This document shows positions 33,321 to 41,414 of a stretch of 64,000 nt of DNA, piece by piece; position 1 is the stretch's first letter; each line of letters opens with the position of its first letter. Location: the NCBI GenBank assembly GCA_038521625.1, contig JBCBKP010000018.1, positions 4,181-68,180 of the forward strand, in the 5' to 3' direction. Origin of the DNA: JBCBKP01 sp038521625. Its GTDB lineage: Bacteria > Planctomycetota > Phycisphaerae > Phycisphaerales > UBA1924. Made by a program: the position numbers and the translations under genes. The notes beneath the pieces are model-generated. The model was not told where the DNA came from, searched no databases, and saw nothing but the letters and a program-made list of their open reading frames with translations.

Positions 33321-34585
33321 CCCTCCGAATCCTCCACATCTCGACCCGCCTGATCCTCGGCGGCAGCCAGGAGAACACGGTCCTGTCGTGCGAGGGCCAG
33401 GCGGGGCTCGGGCACGACGTCCACCTCGCCTTCGGCCCGATCTTCGGGCCCGAGGGCTCGCTGCTCGAACGCGCGCAGCAATTCCGAACTTCAGATGGCC
33501 GCGCGATCACGCTGCACCAGATCCCGAGCCTCGTCCGGGAGATCAACCCGCGCAAGGACTGGGCCTGCCTGTTCGCGCTCAAGCGGCTGATCGAAGAGAT
33601 CGAGCCGGACATCGTGCACACGCACAGCTCCAAGGCCGGCATCCTCGGCCGCGCCGCCGCCTGGGCGATTCATAGACGGAATCTCAGAACTCCCGGATCC
33701 GCAACCCAGGTCCCAGGTGGCAGTTCCCGAGTCACCCCTGCGGTCATCCACACCATCCACGGCCCGCCGTTCCACAGGTTCCTGCCCGCGCACAAGAACA
33801 CGATCTACGCCGTCAGCGAGCGCTGGGCCGCCAAGCGTTGCCACACGATCGTCTCGGTCGCAGACGCGATGACCGAGCAGTACCTCGCGCGCCGCATCGG
33901 CAGGCTCGAGCAGTACATCACCGTGCGGAGCGGCATGGAGACCCGCAAGTTCCTCGCGCCGGCGCCGGGCGAGGACCGCGATTCGATGCGGGCCGAGCTC
34001 GGCTTCGCCGAGAACGACTTCGTGATCGGCACCGTGGCACGCCTGGCGGAGCTCAAGGGCCACGACGATCTGCTCGACGCGCTCGGCGACGAGCTCAGGA
34101 ACCGGTCGAGCTGGAAGCTGCTCTGGGTCGGCGACGGCTGGTGGGCCGATCGCCTGCTGGGCCGGGTGAAGGAGATGGGCCTGGCCGATCAGGTCGTCCA
34201 GACCGGTCTCGTGCCGCAGCACCGCGTGCCGGCGATGATGCGGGCGATGGAAGTGCTCTGCCACCCCAGCTACCGCGAGGGCCTGCCCAGGACCGTCCCC
34301 CAGGCCCTGCTCTGCGCCGTGCCGCCCGTCGCCAACGACGTCGACGGCACGCGAGAGATCTGCCGGGACATGGACACCGGGAGGCTGACGAAGCCGGGCG
34401 ACATCGAGGGACTGCGGAACGCCATCGTCTGGATGTTCGAACATCCCGAGGAACGCAGGGCGATGGCCGAGCGCGGTCGCGACGAGGTCGCCCGGGAATT
34501 CTCGGCCGAACGCATGGTCGAACGCCTCGAGGAGGTCTACGCCGATGCGCTGGATCGCGCTCGCGTGCGCACTCGCAACCAATAG
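33314..34585 (+). CDS. Family 4-type glycosyltransferase
   Basis: 423 residues with a GT-B fold. N-terminal LHISTRLILGGSQENTVLSC, HTHSSKAGILGR, and HTIHGPPFHRF in the acceptor domain; C-terminal donor domain with VIGTVARLAELKGHDDLLDA, and SYREGLPRTVPQALLCAVPP carrying the E-x7-E motif region. It transfers a sugar from a nucleotide donor, probably onto a surface polysaccharide or lipid carrier. Two odd insertions, QFRTSDGRA (~57-65) and HRRNLRTPGSATQVPGGSSR (~118-137), interrupt the acceptor domain and are encoded by CCCAGGTCCC-like sequence. The start is the last ATG of the heptamer ladder. The 3' end overlaps the next gene by 41 nt. Confidence 0.85.
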   Translation: MPALRILHISTRLILGGSQENTVLSCEGQAGLGHDVHLAFGPIFGPEGSLLERAQQFRTSDGRAITLHQIPSLVREINPRKDWACLFALKRLIEEIEPDIVHTHSSKAGILGRAAAWAIHRRNLRTPGSATQVPGGSSRVTPAVIHTIHGPPFHRFLPAHKNTIYAVSERWAAKRCHTIVSVADAMTEQYLARRIGRLEQYITVRSGMETRKFLAPAPGEDRDSMRAELGFAENDFVIGTVARLAELKGHDDLLDALGDELRNRSSWKLLWVGDGWWADRLLGRVKEMGLADQVVQTGLVPQHRVPAMMRAMEVLCHPSYREGLPRTVPQALLCAVPPVANDVDGTREICRDMDTGRLTKPGDIEGLRNAIVWMFEHPEERRAMAERGRDEVAREFSAERMVERLEEVYADALDRARVRTRNQ

Positions 34586-36494
34586 CTCGCTCGCCCAGCT
34601 CCTCGAGCTCGGCCGCCCGCCCGAGGTCGCCTCGGGCCCGGTCGCGCGTGCGCTGGCCGACGACCTGCTCGACGCGGCGCGGGCCGACCAAGACGACGGG
34701 GCCGCCCCGCGCGCCAAGCGTGCGTTCCGGCGCATCGCCGCGCGGCTTCTGGAGTCCAACCGGTCCTCGTCGGTGCTGCTGGGGCGGTCGATGGCCCACC
34801 TCGTGCCCGACTTCGACGACGCGGTCGAGGGCCCGAGCGCCCGCTTCGCGAGCGTGCTGACGGGGTCACGCCTCGGCGCCCTGGAGCAGCGGATCCTCGC
34901 GGGGAGCCTCCCGCCGACCGAGTCCATCGAGCACGACCTGCGCGAGGCGCTCGCGCCGATCCTGGACACGCTCGAGCCGCCGCCGCCCGCGAGCGGCTGG
35001 ACGGCCCGCGAGATCGACGCGAGCGCCGATACAACGACGACAACCGAGGCGATCAGAGCGCTCGAGCGCCGTGCGGTCCTGAGCGAAGCCCAGGCGGGCG
35101 AGCTCACCGATCTGCTCGTCGTGCTCGACGAGGCCGAGTCGATCCCGACGTTCACGACCGATGTCCGGACCGCCAGATCGCGTCTGCACCGAGCCGCGCT
35201 CGCGATGGCGAGCCCTCCGGGCTGGATGCCGCGCCCGGACCGTGGCGCCCTCGCCGAGGACCTCGTCGCCGCCGCCCGCGGCGCGATCATCCCGGACCGG
35301 CGCGACCGCTCGCTGCTCGCCCTGGCGCGCGTCGCCGTCGCGGCCGAGTCGATCTCCGAGATGAACGCCCTGCCCGAGTCCCGCGACACCGAGCGCATCC
35401 GCGGCCGCTTGCTGGCGTTGGTCGAGCGGTCACGCGACGAGCCGGCTCGCTGGTTCGGCTCGTTCGCAGCGCTGCGCGCCGGGCTGGCGCTGCGGGATCT
35501 CCGGGCGTTCGCCAAGACCGAGCCGGGCCTGGTCCGCCAGCTGCGCGTGCCCTGGCGGGAGCTCTGGCGCGAGGCCCGGCGGACGAGCGCGCGCCTCGAC
35601 GCCAACCTCGACGAGCTCTTCGCGGGCGAGCGGCCCGAGAGCAACCCCGCGGTCATCAGCCTGCTGCTCGACCAGCGCGCCGCCCGGCGCACGCTCGAGG
35701 ACATCGTGTGGCTCAACGACCGGCTCGCGAACACCGAGCGCTCGCGCGGAGGCCGGCCCGCCGTGCGGGAAGAGATGGAGGCGACCGCCGACCGGGTCAT
35801 GCAGCTCGGACGCCGGCTGGACGAGCCCGGCCCCGAGGGACGCGCGGCGCTGATCGAGATCACCGCGTTCGCGGCCGATTGGCGCCGCTTCGAATCGCTC
35901 CGTGGCGAGCATCTGCTCTCGGGCGACGAAACCTCCGACGCGATCCTCGGCGATCGCGCGGTCTCGCTTCGGCGTGATCTTGACGCGCAGCGTGAACAAT
36001 GGCGCCGAGCGTGGTCGCGCGAGCGCACGACCGAGGCCGAGCGTGCCCGGCAGCGCCTGCTCGAGATCGAGACCACGCTCGCGACCCTCGACGACCTGCG
36101 GACGCTCGACATCGTGCGCTTGAACGCGTGGCCCGCGTGGGAGCTCGACGACAGGTCGAGTCAAGCGCTCGCGGGCTCGCTGCGCGCGGTGCTTCGCGCG
36201 CGGCTGGAACGGCGCGAACCGCGGCGATCGTCCCGCGAGCTCGCCGAGATCGCTGCCTTCACCGCCGCGCTGGCGCGCGCGTTGCCGCCACTCGAGGAAC
36301 CGATGCCGCTCGCCGAGATTGCCCTCGGCCCGCCCGACACCGCGGCGTCGTGGCTCGCCGTGCACCGCGAGGCGATCGCGAGCCTCTGCCGGTCCGTCGA
36401 GGAGTCACTGGCCTCGCCCGACCCGCAGGAAGCCGCCCAGCTTCGCGCGGTCGCCCTGTTTGACATCCGGTTGCTCGGTGAACGGGTCAGGTAA
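34545..36494 (+). CDS. Large exported helical protein of unknown function
   Basis: 649 residues. A short signal peptide (MRWIALACALATNSSLAQ) is followed by an almost entirely alpha-helical, Arg/Glu/Ala-rich sequence with many heptad-like stretches (AARRTLEDIVWLNDRLANTE; RLLEIETTLATLDDLRTL). No domain is recognised and there is no transmembrane helix after the signal. Its ATG lies inside the end of the glycosyltransferase gene, 41 nt before that gene's stop, so the two are co-transcribed and possibly coupled. A periplasmic structural or scaffold role is a guess. Confidence 0.6.
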   Translation: MRWIALACALATNSSLAQLLELGRPPEVASGPVARALADDLLDAARADQDDGAAPRAKRAFRRIAARLLESNRSSSVLLGRSMAHLVPDFDDAVEGPSARFASVLTGSRLGALEQRILAGSLPPTESIEHDLREALAPILDTLEPPPPASGWTAREIDASADTTTTTEAIRALERRAVLSEAQAGELTDLLVVLDEAESIPTFTTDVRTARSRLHRAALAMASPPGWMPRPDRGALAEDLVAAARGAIIPDRRDRSLLALARVAVAAESISEMNALPESRDTERIRGRLLALVERSRDEPARWFGSFAALRAGLALRDLRAFAKTEPGLVRQLRVPWRELWREARRTSARLDANLDELFAGERPESNPAVISLLLDQRAARRTLEDIVWLNDRLANTERSRGGRPAVREEMEATADRVMQLGRRLDEPGPEGRAALIEITAFAADWRRFESLRGEHLLSGDETSDAILGDRAVSLRRDLDAQREQWRRAWSRERTTEAERARQRLLEIETTLATLDDLRTLDIVRLNAWPAWELDDRSSQALAGSLRAVLRARLERREPRRSSRELAEIAAFTAALARALPPLEEPMPLAEIALGPPDTAASWLAVHREAIASLCRSVEESLASPDPQEAAQLRAVALFDIRLLGERVR

Positions 36495-36818
36495 GCGTCG
36501 ACGCACGAACGCGTGCGGCCGGGTTCACGCGATTTCTTGCGAGACCCGCGTGATGGATCCGTGAGTTCGTTCGCTTCACCGGCGTCAGCGCCCGCGCAGT
36601 TGATCGGGCCGATCCGCTGCGCCGATCGCTGTGACAGTGGCGCGGAGGTATACGCGCGCGGGGCGTCCGCCTAGGAGGGGGCGGATGGTCCGCGAGATGG
36701 ATCCCTTCCTTTCCGTCCGCGGGCCTCGTCGATCTTACCGGATTGGCGAGGCCGTTCGAGTTCGATCCGGGATCCGCACGGTGCCGCCGCGCGGCCCAAC
36801 CCCGCGTACCGTTCGCCC
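36495..36818. other. Intergenic region
   Basis: 324 bp with no convincing gene. It holds a 6-bp hairpin (TCCGCC/GGCGGA) near 36668-36686 and the candidate -10 of the UbiA-type gene at its right end. Nothing else is seen. Confidence 0.5.
36807..36812 (+). promoter_or_regulatory. Candidate -10 element of UbiA-type gene
   Basis: TACCGT ending 6 nt before the GTG start at 36819, without a Shine-Dalgarno. Supports the GTG as start and a leaderless message. Confidence 0.4.
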
Positions 36819-37793
36819 GTGACCGGCGCGAGCCCCCCCACCGCAGCGACGAGCCCGGATCCGACGCGGCCCGCGAGCCCCCCGCGCAGGCTGGCGGCCA
36901 AGGTCGCCCGTTTGGCCTCCGATATCAAGCTGGCCCACTCGGTCTTCGCCCTGCCGTTTGCGATCCTCGCGGCGTTCCTGGCCTTCGACCCATCGCTCGG
37001 CTGGACCCGCTTCGTCGGCCAGCTCCTGCTGATCCTGGTCTGCATGGTCGCCGCGCGGACCTGGGCGATGGTCGCCAACCGGCTGCTGGACCGGGAGTTC
37101 GACCGATCCAACGAGCGCACGGCCCGGCGCGCGTTCGCGGCCGGCGATCTGACCGCGCGCGACGGCGTCATCGCCCTGGCGGCCTCCGCGGGCCTGTTCG
37201 TCCTCGCCTGCGCCGCGTTCGGATGGCTGTTCGCGAACTGGGCACCGCTCTGGTTCAGCGCCCCGGTCCTGGGCGTCATCGCGGGCTACTCGCTGACCAA
37301 GCGGTTCACGGCCCTCTGCCACCTCGTGCTGGGCGTCTCGCTCGCCCTGTCGCCGATCGCCGCAGCGGTCGCCGTGGGCGGCCTCGACGTGCTCTCCACC
37401 GCCGACCCCGGGCGGGCGCTCTGGAGCCTCGCAGCGATGGTCCTCTGCTGGGTCGCCGGCTTCGACATCATTTACGCCCTGCAGGACGCGGGATTCGACC
37501 GCGAACGCGGGCTCTCGAGCATCCCGGCGAAGCTCGGCTGGACCGGGGCGCTCTGGGTCAGCCGCACGCTCCACGTCGTCGCCGCGGCGGGGCTCGTGGG
37601 CGTGCTCTTGCTCGCGGGCGAGCTCGGCCCGATCTTCGCGGTCGCCGTGGTCGCGGGCGTCGGGCTGCTGGTCTGGCAGCAGGCGATCGTCGCGCGACGC
37701 GGGGCCGCCGTGATCGGCCCGGCGTTCTTCGAGGCCAACGGCCTGCTGAGTGTCGGCGTGGGCGTGCTCGGCGTCATCGACGCGCTCGTCTGA
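36819..37793 (+). CDS. UbiA-family polyprenyltransferase (ubiquinone/menaquinone type)
   Basis: 324 residues, about eight transmembrane helices. The first Asp-rich motif is NRLLDREFDRSNERTARR, the second is DIIYALQDAGFDRERG; these bind the Mg-prenyl diphosphate. It attaches a polyprenyl tail to an aromatic acid in the membrane. The UbiA-like enzymes of bacteria using the futalosine menaquinone route (MqnP) look like this, and a UbiX homologue lies 10 kb away. MqnP is therefore the favoured reading over ubiquinone UbiA, by inference. GTG start; Pro/Thr-rich N-terminal extension of ~25 residues. Confidence 0.82.
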   Translation: MTGASPPTAATSPDPTRPASPPRRLAAKVARLASDIKLAHSVFALPFAILAAFLAFDPSLGWTRFVGQLLLILVCMVAARTWAMVANRLLDREFDRSNERTARRAFAAGDLTARDGVIALAASAGLFVLACAAFGWLFANWAPLWFSAPVLGVIAGYSLTKRFTALCHLVLGVSLALSPIAAAVAVGGLDVLSTADPGRALWSLAAMVLCWVAGFDIIYALQDAGFDRERGLSSIPAKLGWTGALWVSRTLHVVAAAGLVGVLLLAGELGPIFAVAVVAGVGLLVWQQAIVARRGAAVIGPAFFEANGLLSVGVGVLGVIDALV

Positions 37794-37977
37794 CCGGCCA
37801 GGGATCGGGCGCGGCATTCAGCGGATCTTGTTATCCTCTTTGCACCTGCCGACAGCGCTGTCGTGATGTGTTGAGCGCTCTTGGTCGGCGTCCCCGGAAC
37901 GGCGGCGGTCTCGCTCCGGCAGGCCGCCGCCTTCTCTGTCTCCGAGCCGTCGCATTTGCGCGGGCGGCCGTTCGAAG

Positions 37978-37997
37978 ATTTCAAGTATTTCTGAAAT
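37978..37997 (+). promoter_or_regulatory. Inverted repeat, candidate operator of the GbsR/MarR-type gene
   Basis: ATTTCA-8 nt-TGAAAT, a perfect 6-bp inverted repeat in a locally AT-rich stretch, 40 nt upstream of the regulator's GTG. Size and place suit autorepression by a winged-helix dimer. Confidence 0.4.
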
Positions 37998-38025
37998 GAC
38001 CATGGAATAGGGTCAGCCGAGTGGC

Positions 38026-38031
38026 GATACT
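38026..38031 (+). promoter_or_regulatory. Candidate -10 element of the GbsR/MarR-type gene
   Basis: GATACT ending 6 nt before the GTG at 38038; same spacing as other leaderless candidates in this window. Confidence 0.35.
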
Positions 38032-38037
38032 CCTGAT

Positions 38038-38616
38038 GTGAGCGATCCCGCCCCGATCCCAACGTCCGGCCCCCCCGGCGATCAGCACGCCGCGGTTGTC
38101 GACCGCTTCGTCGAGGCGTGGGGCCGCATGGGCAGCGCCTGGGGCATCAGCCGGACGATGGCCGAGGTCCACGCGCTGCTTTACGTGTCGGGCGATTCGC
38201 TCTGCACCGACGACGTGATGGAGCGTCTACAGATCAGCCGGGGCAACGCCTCGATGTCGCTGCGGGCCCTGCTCGACTGGGGCGTCGTGAGCCGGGTGCA
38301 CCGTCGGGGCGACCGCAAGGACTACTTCTCGGCCGAGCAGGACGTGTGGTCGATCTTCCGCGCGATCGTGCGTGAGCGGCTGAAGCGGGAGCTCGACCCC
38401 CTGCTCGCCAGCCTGCACGAGATCCGCGACCGCGAGAACGAGCCGGGGCGTGACGAGAGTGCCGCGGCGATCGATGCGCGGCTCGAGGCGATGACCGACT
38501 TCCTCGAGATGGTGACCGCGGTGGGCGATCGGTTCGTGAGCCCGAGCGGTCCCGGCCTGCGGCTGGCGGCCTCGCTGCTCTCGGCGGTCGAGGATTCGGA
38601 AGGCGGCGACCCGTGA
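38038..38616 (+). CDS. GbsR/MarR-family transcriptional regulator
   Basis: 192 residues. An N-terminal helix (VVDRFVEAWGRMGSAWGI) leads to a winged HTH, DDVMERLQISRGNASMSLRALLDWG, with the wing VSRVHRRGDRKDYFSAEQ, followed by a C-terminal dimerisation helix region. This arrangement is typical of GbsR-like MarR regulators, which control osmolyte or envelope genes in some bacteria. It probably binds the ATTTCA-N8-TGAAAT repeat upstream of itself. The next gene overlaps by 4 nt (GTGA), so the pair is an operon. The GTG start is favoured because the -10 element lies directly before it. Confidence 0.8.
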   Translation: MSDPAPIPTSGPPGDQHAAVVDRFVEAWGRMGSAWGISRTMAEVHALLYVSGDSLCTDDVMERLQISRGNASMSLRALLDWGVVSRVHRRGDRKDYFSAEQDVWSIFRAIVRERLKRELDPLLASLHEIRDRENEPGRDESAAAIDARLEAMTDFLEMVTAVGDRFVSPSGPGLRLAASLLSAVEDSEGGDP

Positions 38617-39014
38617 CCGTGCTCAGCGGACGCTTCGAGCGGGCCCTTCCCGACGCGATGCCGCGTTCGATTCTTCTGCAATGGCGGATCGACCCGCGGG
38701 CCGCGGGCCAGCTCGGTCTGATCCGCTCGGCGCCGCCGGCGTACGAGATCGAGCTCCGCTTCGAGCAGGGCGGTGGGGTCGCGACGATGTCGCGGTGGAT
38801 CGGGATCGGCGGGCTCGACGCCAGCACCGGCTGGAGTTTCGACGGCGAGGTGCACTACGACGCCGATCGGCGGCTGCTGCATATCGACGCGGGCCCGGCC
38901 GTCTCGGCGACCTTGAAGCTGTTCAGCGATGGCTCGGCCGTGCCGCTCTACGCGCGCAGCGAGGCCCTCGAGCGCAGCGGCCTCGCGGGCGGACGCTACG
39001 AACTCGCGGGCTGA
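38613..39014 (+). CDS. Small protein of unknown function coupled to the regulator
   Basis: 133 residues, GTG start overlapping the regulator's stop. Beta-rich (AYEIELRFEQGGGVATMSRW; LLHIDAGPAVSATLKLFSDG) without signal peptide or membrane helix; no family recognised. Its coupling suggests a product made in proportion to the regulator, perhaps a ligand-binding or accessory protein. It converges on the HTH membrane protein gene 21 bp away. Confidence 0.6.
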   Translation: MTVLSGRFERALPDAMPRSILLQWRIDPRAAGQLGLIRSAPPAYEIELRFEQGGGVATMSRWIGIGGLDASTGWSFDGEVHYDADRRLLHIDAGPAVSATLKLFSDGSAVPLYARSEALERSGLAGGRYELAG

Positions 39015-39035
39015 CCGCGGTTCGTCCCGCCGAGA

Positions 39036-39905
39036 TCAGCTGTTTCGAAGGATGATCCCGCCGATGAAGGCGCAGACGATGCTGATGACCAGCCCGCCGC
39101 CGCCGACGCCGGCGACCCAGGCGAGGGTGACCTGGTCCAGGATCGACGACTGGCCGGTCCACGCCATGACCATGAAGGCCATCGCGGCGCAGAGCGTGAC
39201 GACGATGCCGACGGAGATGCCGGCGACGAGTCCCGAGCCGAAGCCGTCGTAGGGCTCGGCGACCATCGGCATCATGGCCGGCGCCTCGGTGACGTCGGTG
39301 TCGGTCGCCTCGGCCGATTCGAACAGGTCGCCGCCGGAGGGGACCATCGCGCTCTCGCCGAGCACCGAATCGCCCGAGAAGACGTTCGAGGCCTGGGCCG
39401 AATCGGCCGGGACGTCGATGCCCGTGCCCGAGCCGTAGACATCGTCGAGGAAGTCGGCGCCGAGCGAGGTGTCGTCGCTCTCGAGCGCGATGTTGCCGAG
39501 GCCGGAGCCCGAGGCGGCCGGGTCGGGCGGGAACGTCGGTGTCGAGCTGGTGATCTGGGTCTGGGCGGCCGGATCGGCCTCCTCGGTGCCCTCGGAGTCG
39601 GCGTCGAAGATCGAGATGCCGGTGCCGGCCGAGGGGTCGTCGTCGAGCATCGAGCCGGTGCCCGAGCCGGAGGAGGCCAGGCCGATGGGCTCGAGGTCGT
39701 CGGCGGAGTCGGCGAGCGGGATCAGGCCGTCGGCGTCGTCCTCGTCGCCGCCGGCGAGCAGATCGACCTGATCGACCTTCAGCATGACGCGGTCGCCGTC
39801 GCGGAACTCCTGGAGCTGGCCGGAGCTGATCAGGTCGTTGACCTGGCCCTCGGACATGCCGAGCTTCTCGGCGGCTTCTCCGACGCTGTAGAACATCTTG
39901 GCCAT
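39036..39905 (-). CDS. Membrane protein with MerR/excisionase-type HTH
   Basis: 289 residues. The N-terminal ~50 residues are a helix-turn-helix of the MerR/excisionase type (FYSVGEAAEKLGMSEGQVND, then LQEFRDGDRVMLKVDQVD). A long acidic, Gly/Ser-rich linker (DDDPSAGTGISIFDADSEG) runs to about residue 210, and two C-terminal transmembrane helices follow (SVGIVVTLCAAMAFMVMAW; VAGVGGGGLVISIVCAFIGG). A DNA-binding-type domain tethered to the membrane could link chromosome or transcription to the envelope; alternatively the HTH binds protein. Similar proteins occur widely in planctomycetes. The ATG at 39905 begins at the HTH. Confidence 0.7.
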   Translation of the reverse strand: MAKMFYSVGEAAEKLGMSEGQVNDLISSGQLQEFRDGDRVMLKVDQVDLLAGGDEDDADGLIPLADSADDLEPIGLASSGSGTGSMLDDDPSAGTGISIFDADSEGTEEADPAAQTQITSSTPTFPPDPAASGSGLGNIALESDDTSLGADFLDDVYGSGTGIDVPADSAQASNVFSGDSVLGESAMVPSGGDLFESAEATDTDVTEAPAMMPMVAEPYDGFGSGLVAGISVGIVVTLCAAMAFMVMAWTGQSSILDQVTLAWVAGVGGGGLVISIVCAFIGGIILRNS

Positions 39906-40080
39906 GGCGGTGCTGCTCCCCGGGGTGATGCCGCTGGGCGGGTTCCCTGGCTGTTCCGTGTGGGCCGGGCGGCCGGTTCCCGCTCCACCACAGCGGGGTC
40001 GTCCGGAGCCAGGCGCAGGACGAGATGGTAGCGGTCTCCAACGGCCCGGGCGGGCGTAGGCTGGGCGTCGAAGGAGCGTC

Positions 40081-40986
40081 ATGGCGGACACCGCGGTCTT
40101 TCTTGATGGGACGTTCGTGCCGCGGGCCGAGGCCCGGATCTCGGCGTTCGACGCCGGGGTGCAGCACGGCGTCGGGCTGTTCGAGACGATGACCGGCGTC
40201 AATCTGGGCGGCGGGCCGCGGGTCGTGGGTCTGCGCGAGCACCTCGACCGCCTCGCCGAGTCGGCGCGGGAGCTGCGGCTCAGCGAGCGGCTCGAGATCC
40301 AGGCCCTCGGCGACGCCTGCCTGGCGACGGTCGAGCGGTCGGGGCTCGAGCGCTGCCGTTTGCGACTGACGCTGACGGGCGGCGACCTGAACCTGCTCGA
40401 GACCAGCGGACGCAGCCAGCACCGGCCGACGATCTCGATCGTGGCCCAGCCGGCGACGGCGTACCCGGCCGAGATGTTCGAACGCGGCGTGCTGGCGAGC
40501 TTCGCCGACGCGCGGGCCAACCCACTCAACCGGTTCGAGAGCCACAAGACGCTGAACTACTGGTGGCGGCTTCGAGAGCTCCAGGACGCCGCGGCGAAGG
40601 GCGCGGGCGAGGCGATCGTGCTGCAGGTCAGCAACCACGTCGCGGGCGGGTGCGTGAGCAGCGTCATCGCGATCCACGGCGATCGGGCGATGACGCCGAT
40701 CGTGCGGGGCGAGGAGCCAACCGGCGGCGTCCCGAGCCCGGTGCTGCCGGGGGTGACCCGCGCGTTCTGCCTGGGCTGGCTCGAGGAGATGGGGCTGGAG
40801 GTCAGCCGCCAGATGCTGACGGCGGGCGATCTGCTCGACGCGGACGAGGTGCTGCTGACCAACTCGAGCTGGGGCGTGCTGCCGGTGACGCGGATCGAAT
40901 CGCGGACGATCGGCGGCGGGGAGCCCGGCGAGGCCGCTCGGGCGCTCCGCGAGCGCTGGGATCGATTGGTCGTCGCCGACGATTAG
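40081..40986 (+). CDS. Class IV aminotransferase (IlvE/PabC-like)
   Basis: 301-residue PLP enzyme of fold-type IV. N-terminal VFLDGTFVPRAEARISAFDAG with GVGLFETM, the PLP lysine K156 in ESHKTLNYW, and later LLTNSSWGVLPVTRIESRTI. This family includes branched-chain aminotransferase, D-amino-acid aminotransferase and 4-amino-4-deoxychorismate lyase; the motifs do not separate them with certainty, though the SHKTLNY context and length favour the lyase/BCAT group. GGAG lies before the ATG and TAGGCT further upstream. It converges on a small membrane-protein gene with a 4-nt overlap. Confidence 0.82.
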   Translation: MADTAVFLDGTFVPRAEARISAFDAGVQHGVGLFETMTGVNLGGGPRVVGLREHLDRLAESARELRLSERLEIQALGDACLATVERSGLERCRLRLTLTGGDLNLLETSGRSQHRPTISIVAQPATAYPAEMFERGVLASFADARANPLNRFESHKTLNYWWRLRELQDAAAKGAGEAIVLQVSNHVAGGCVSSVIAIHGDRAMTPIVRGEEPTGGVPSPVLPGVTRAFCLGWLEEMGLEVSRQMLTAGDLLDADEVLLTNSSWGVLPVTRIESRTIGGGEPGEAARALRERWDRLVVADD

Positions 40987-41246
40987 CGCTGGATCACGCG
41001 GACGTTGCGGCGTCCCTCGTCATCGAAGCCCAGGGCGGAGCCGAGCCACCGGAGGGTGCCCCGGACGATCGCGGCGACCGCGAAGAGCACGAAGCCGAGG
41101 ATGAACAGCGGCAACAGGATCAGAAGGAAGATCGTCAGACCGAGGGCCAGGCCCAGCCACATCAGCGGCGAGGCCGCGGAAGAACGGCCGTCGCTGAACG
41201 CGACCCGGAAGACGCTCGCTCGCTCGTGACCTTCGAAGGCGGCCAT
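40983..41246 (-). CDS. Small membrane protein
   Basis: 87 residues with a soluble polar N-terminus (MAAFEGHERASVFRVAFSDG) and one or two tightly spaced hydrophobic segments (PLMWLGLALGLTIFLLILLP; LFILGFVLFAVAAIVRG), then a charged tail. No family recognised. Its last codon overlaps the stop of the convergent aminotransferase gene, and it is divergent from dnaE. Confidence 0.5.
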   Translation of the reverse strand: MAAFEGHERASVFRVAFSDGRSSAASPLMWLGLALGLTIFLLILLPLFILGFVLFAVAAIVRGTLRWLGSALGFDDEGRRNVRVIQR

Positions 41247-41414
41247 TGCAAGCAGTTTACGTCCTGAGAGCGATTTCAGATCGCCGACTCGCGGCCCGGG
41301 CGGACGGATTGGGGAAAGCCTGTCAAGAGCGTGATCGGGTGCGGCGGATGTCGTAGACTGGCGGTTCCCAAGGTCCGTGTACTAGATGTTGTGAACGGTG
41401 AGGTGTGCCCCACC

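Noticed and set aside
36640..36818. Small open frame and possible structured RNA before the UbiA-type gene
   Set aside because: Only a weak 6-bp hairpin and a short Arg-rich frame; nothing convincing.
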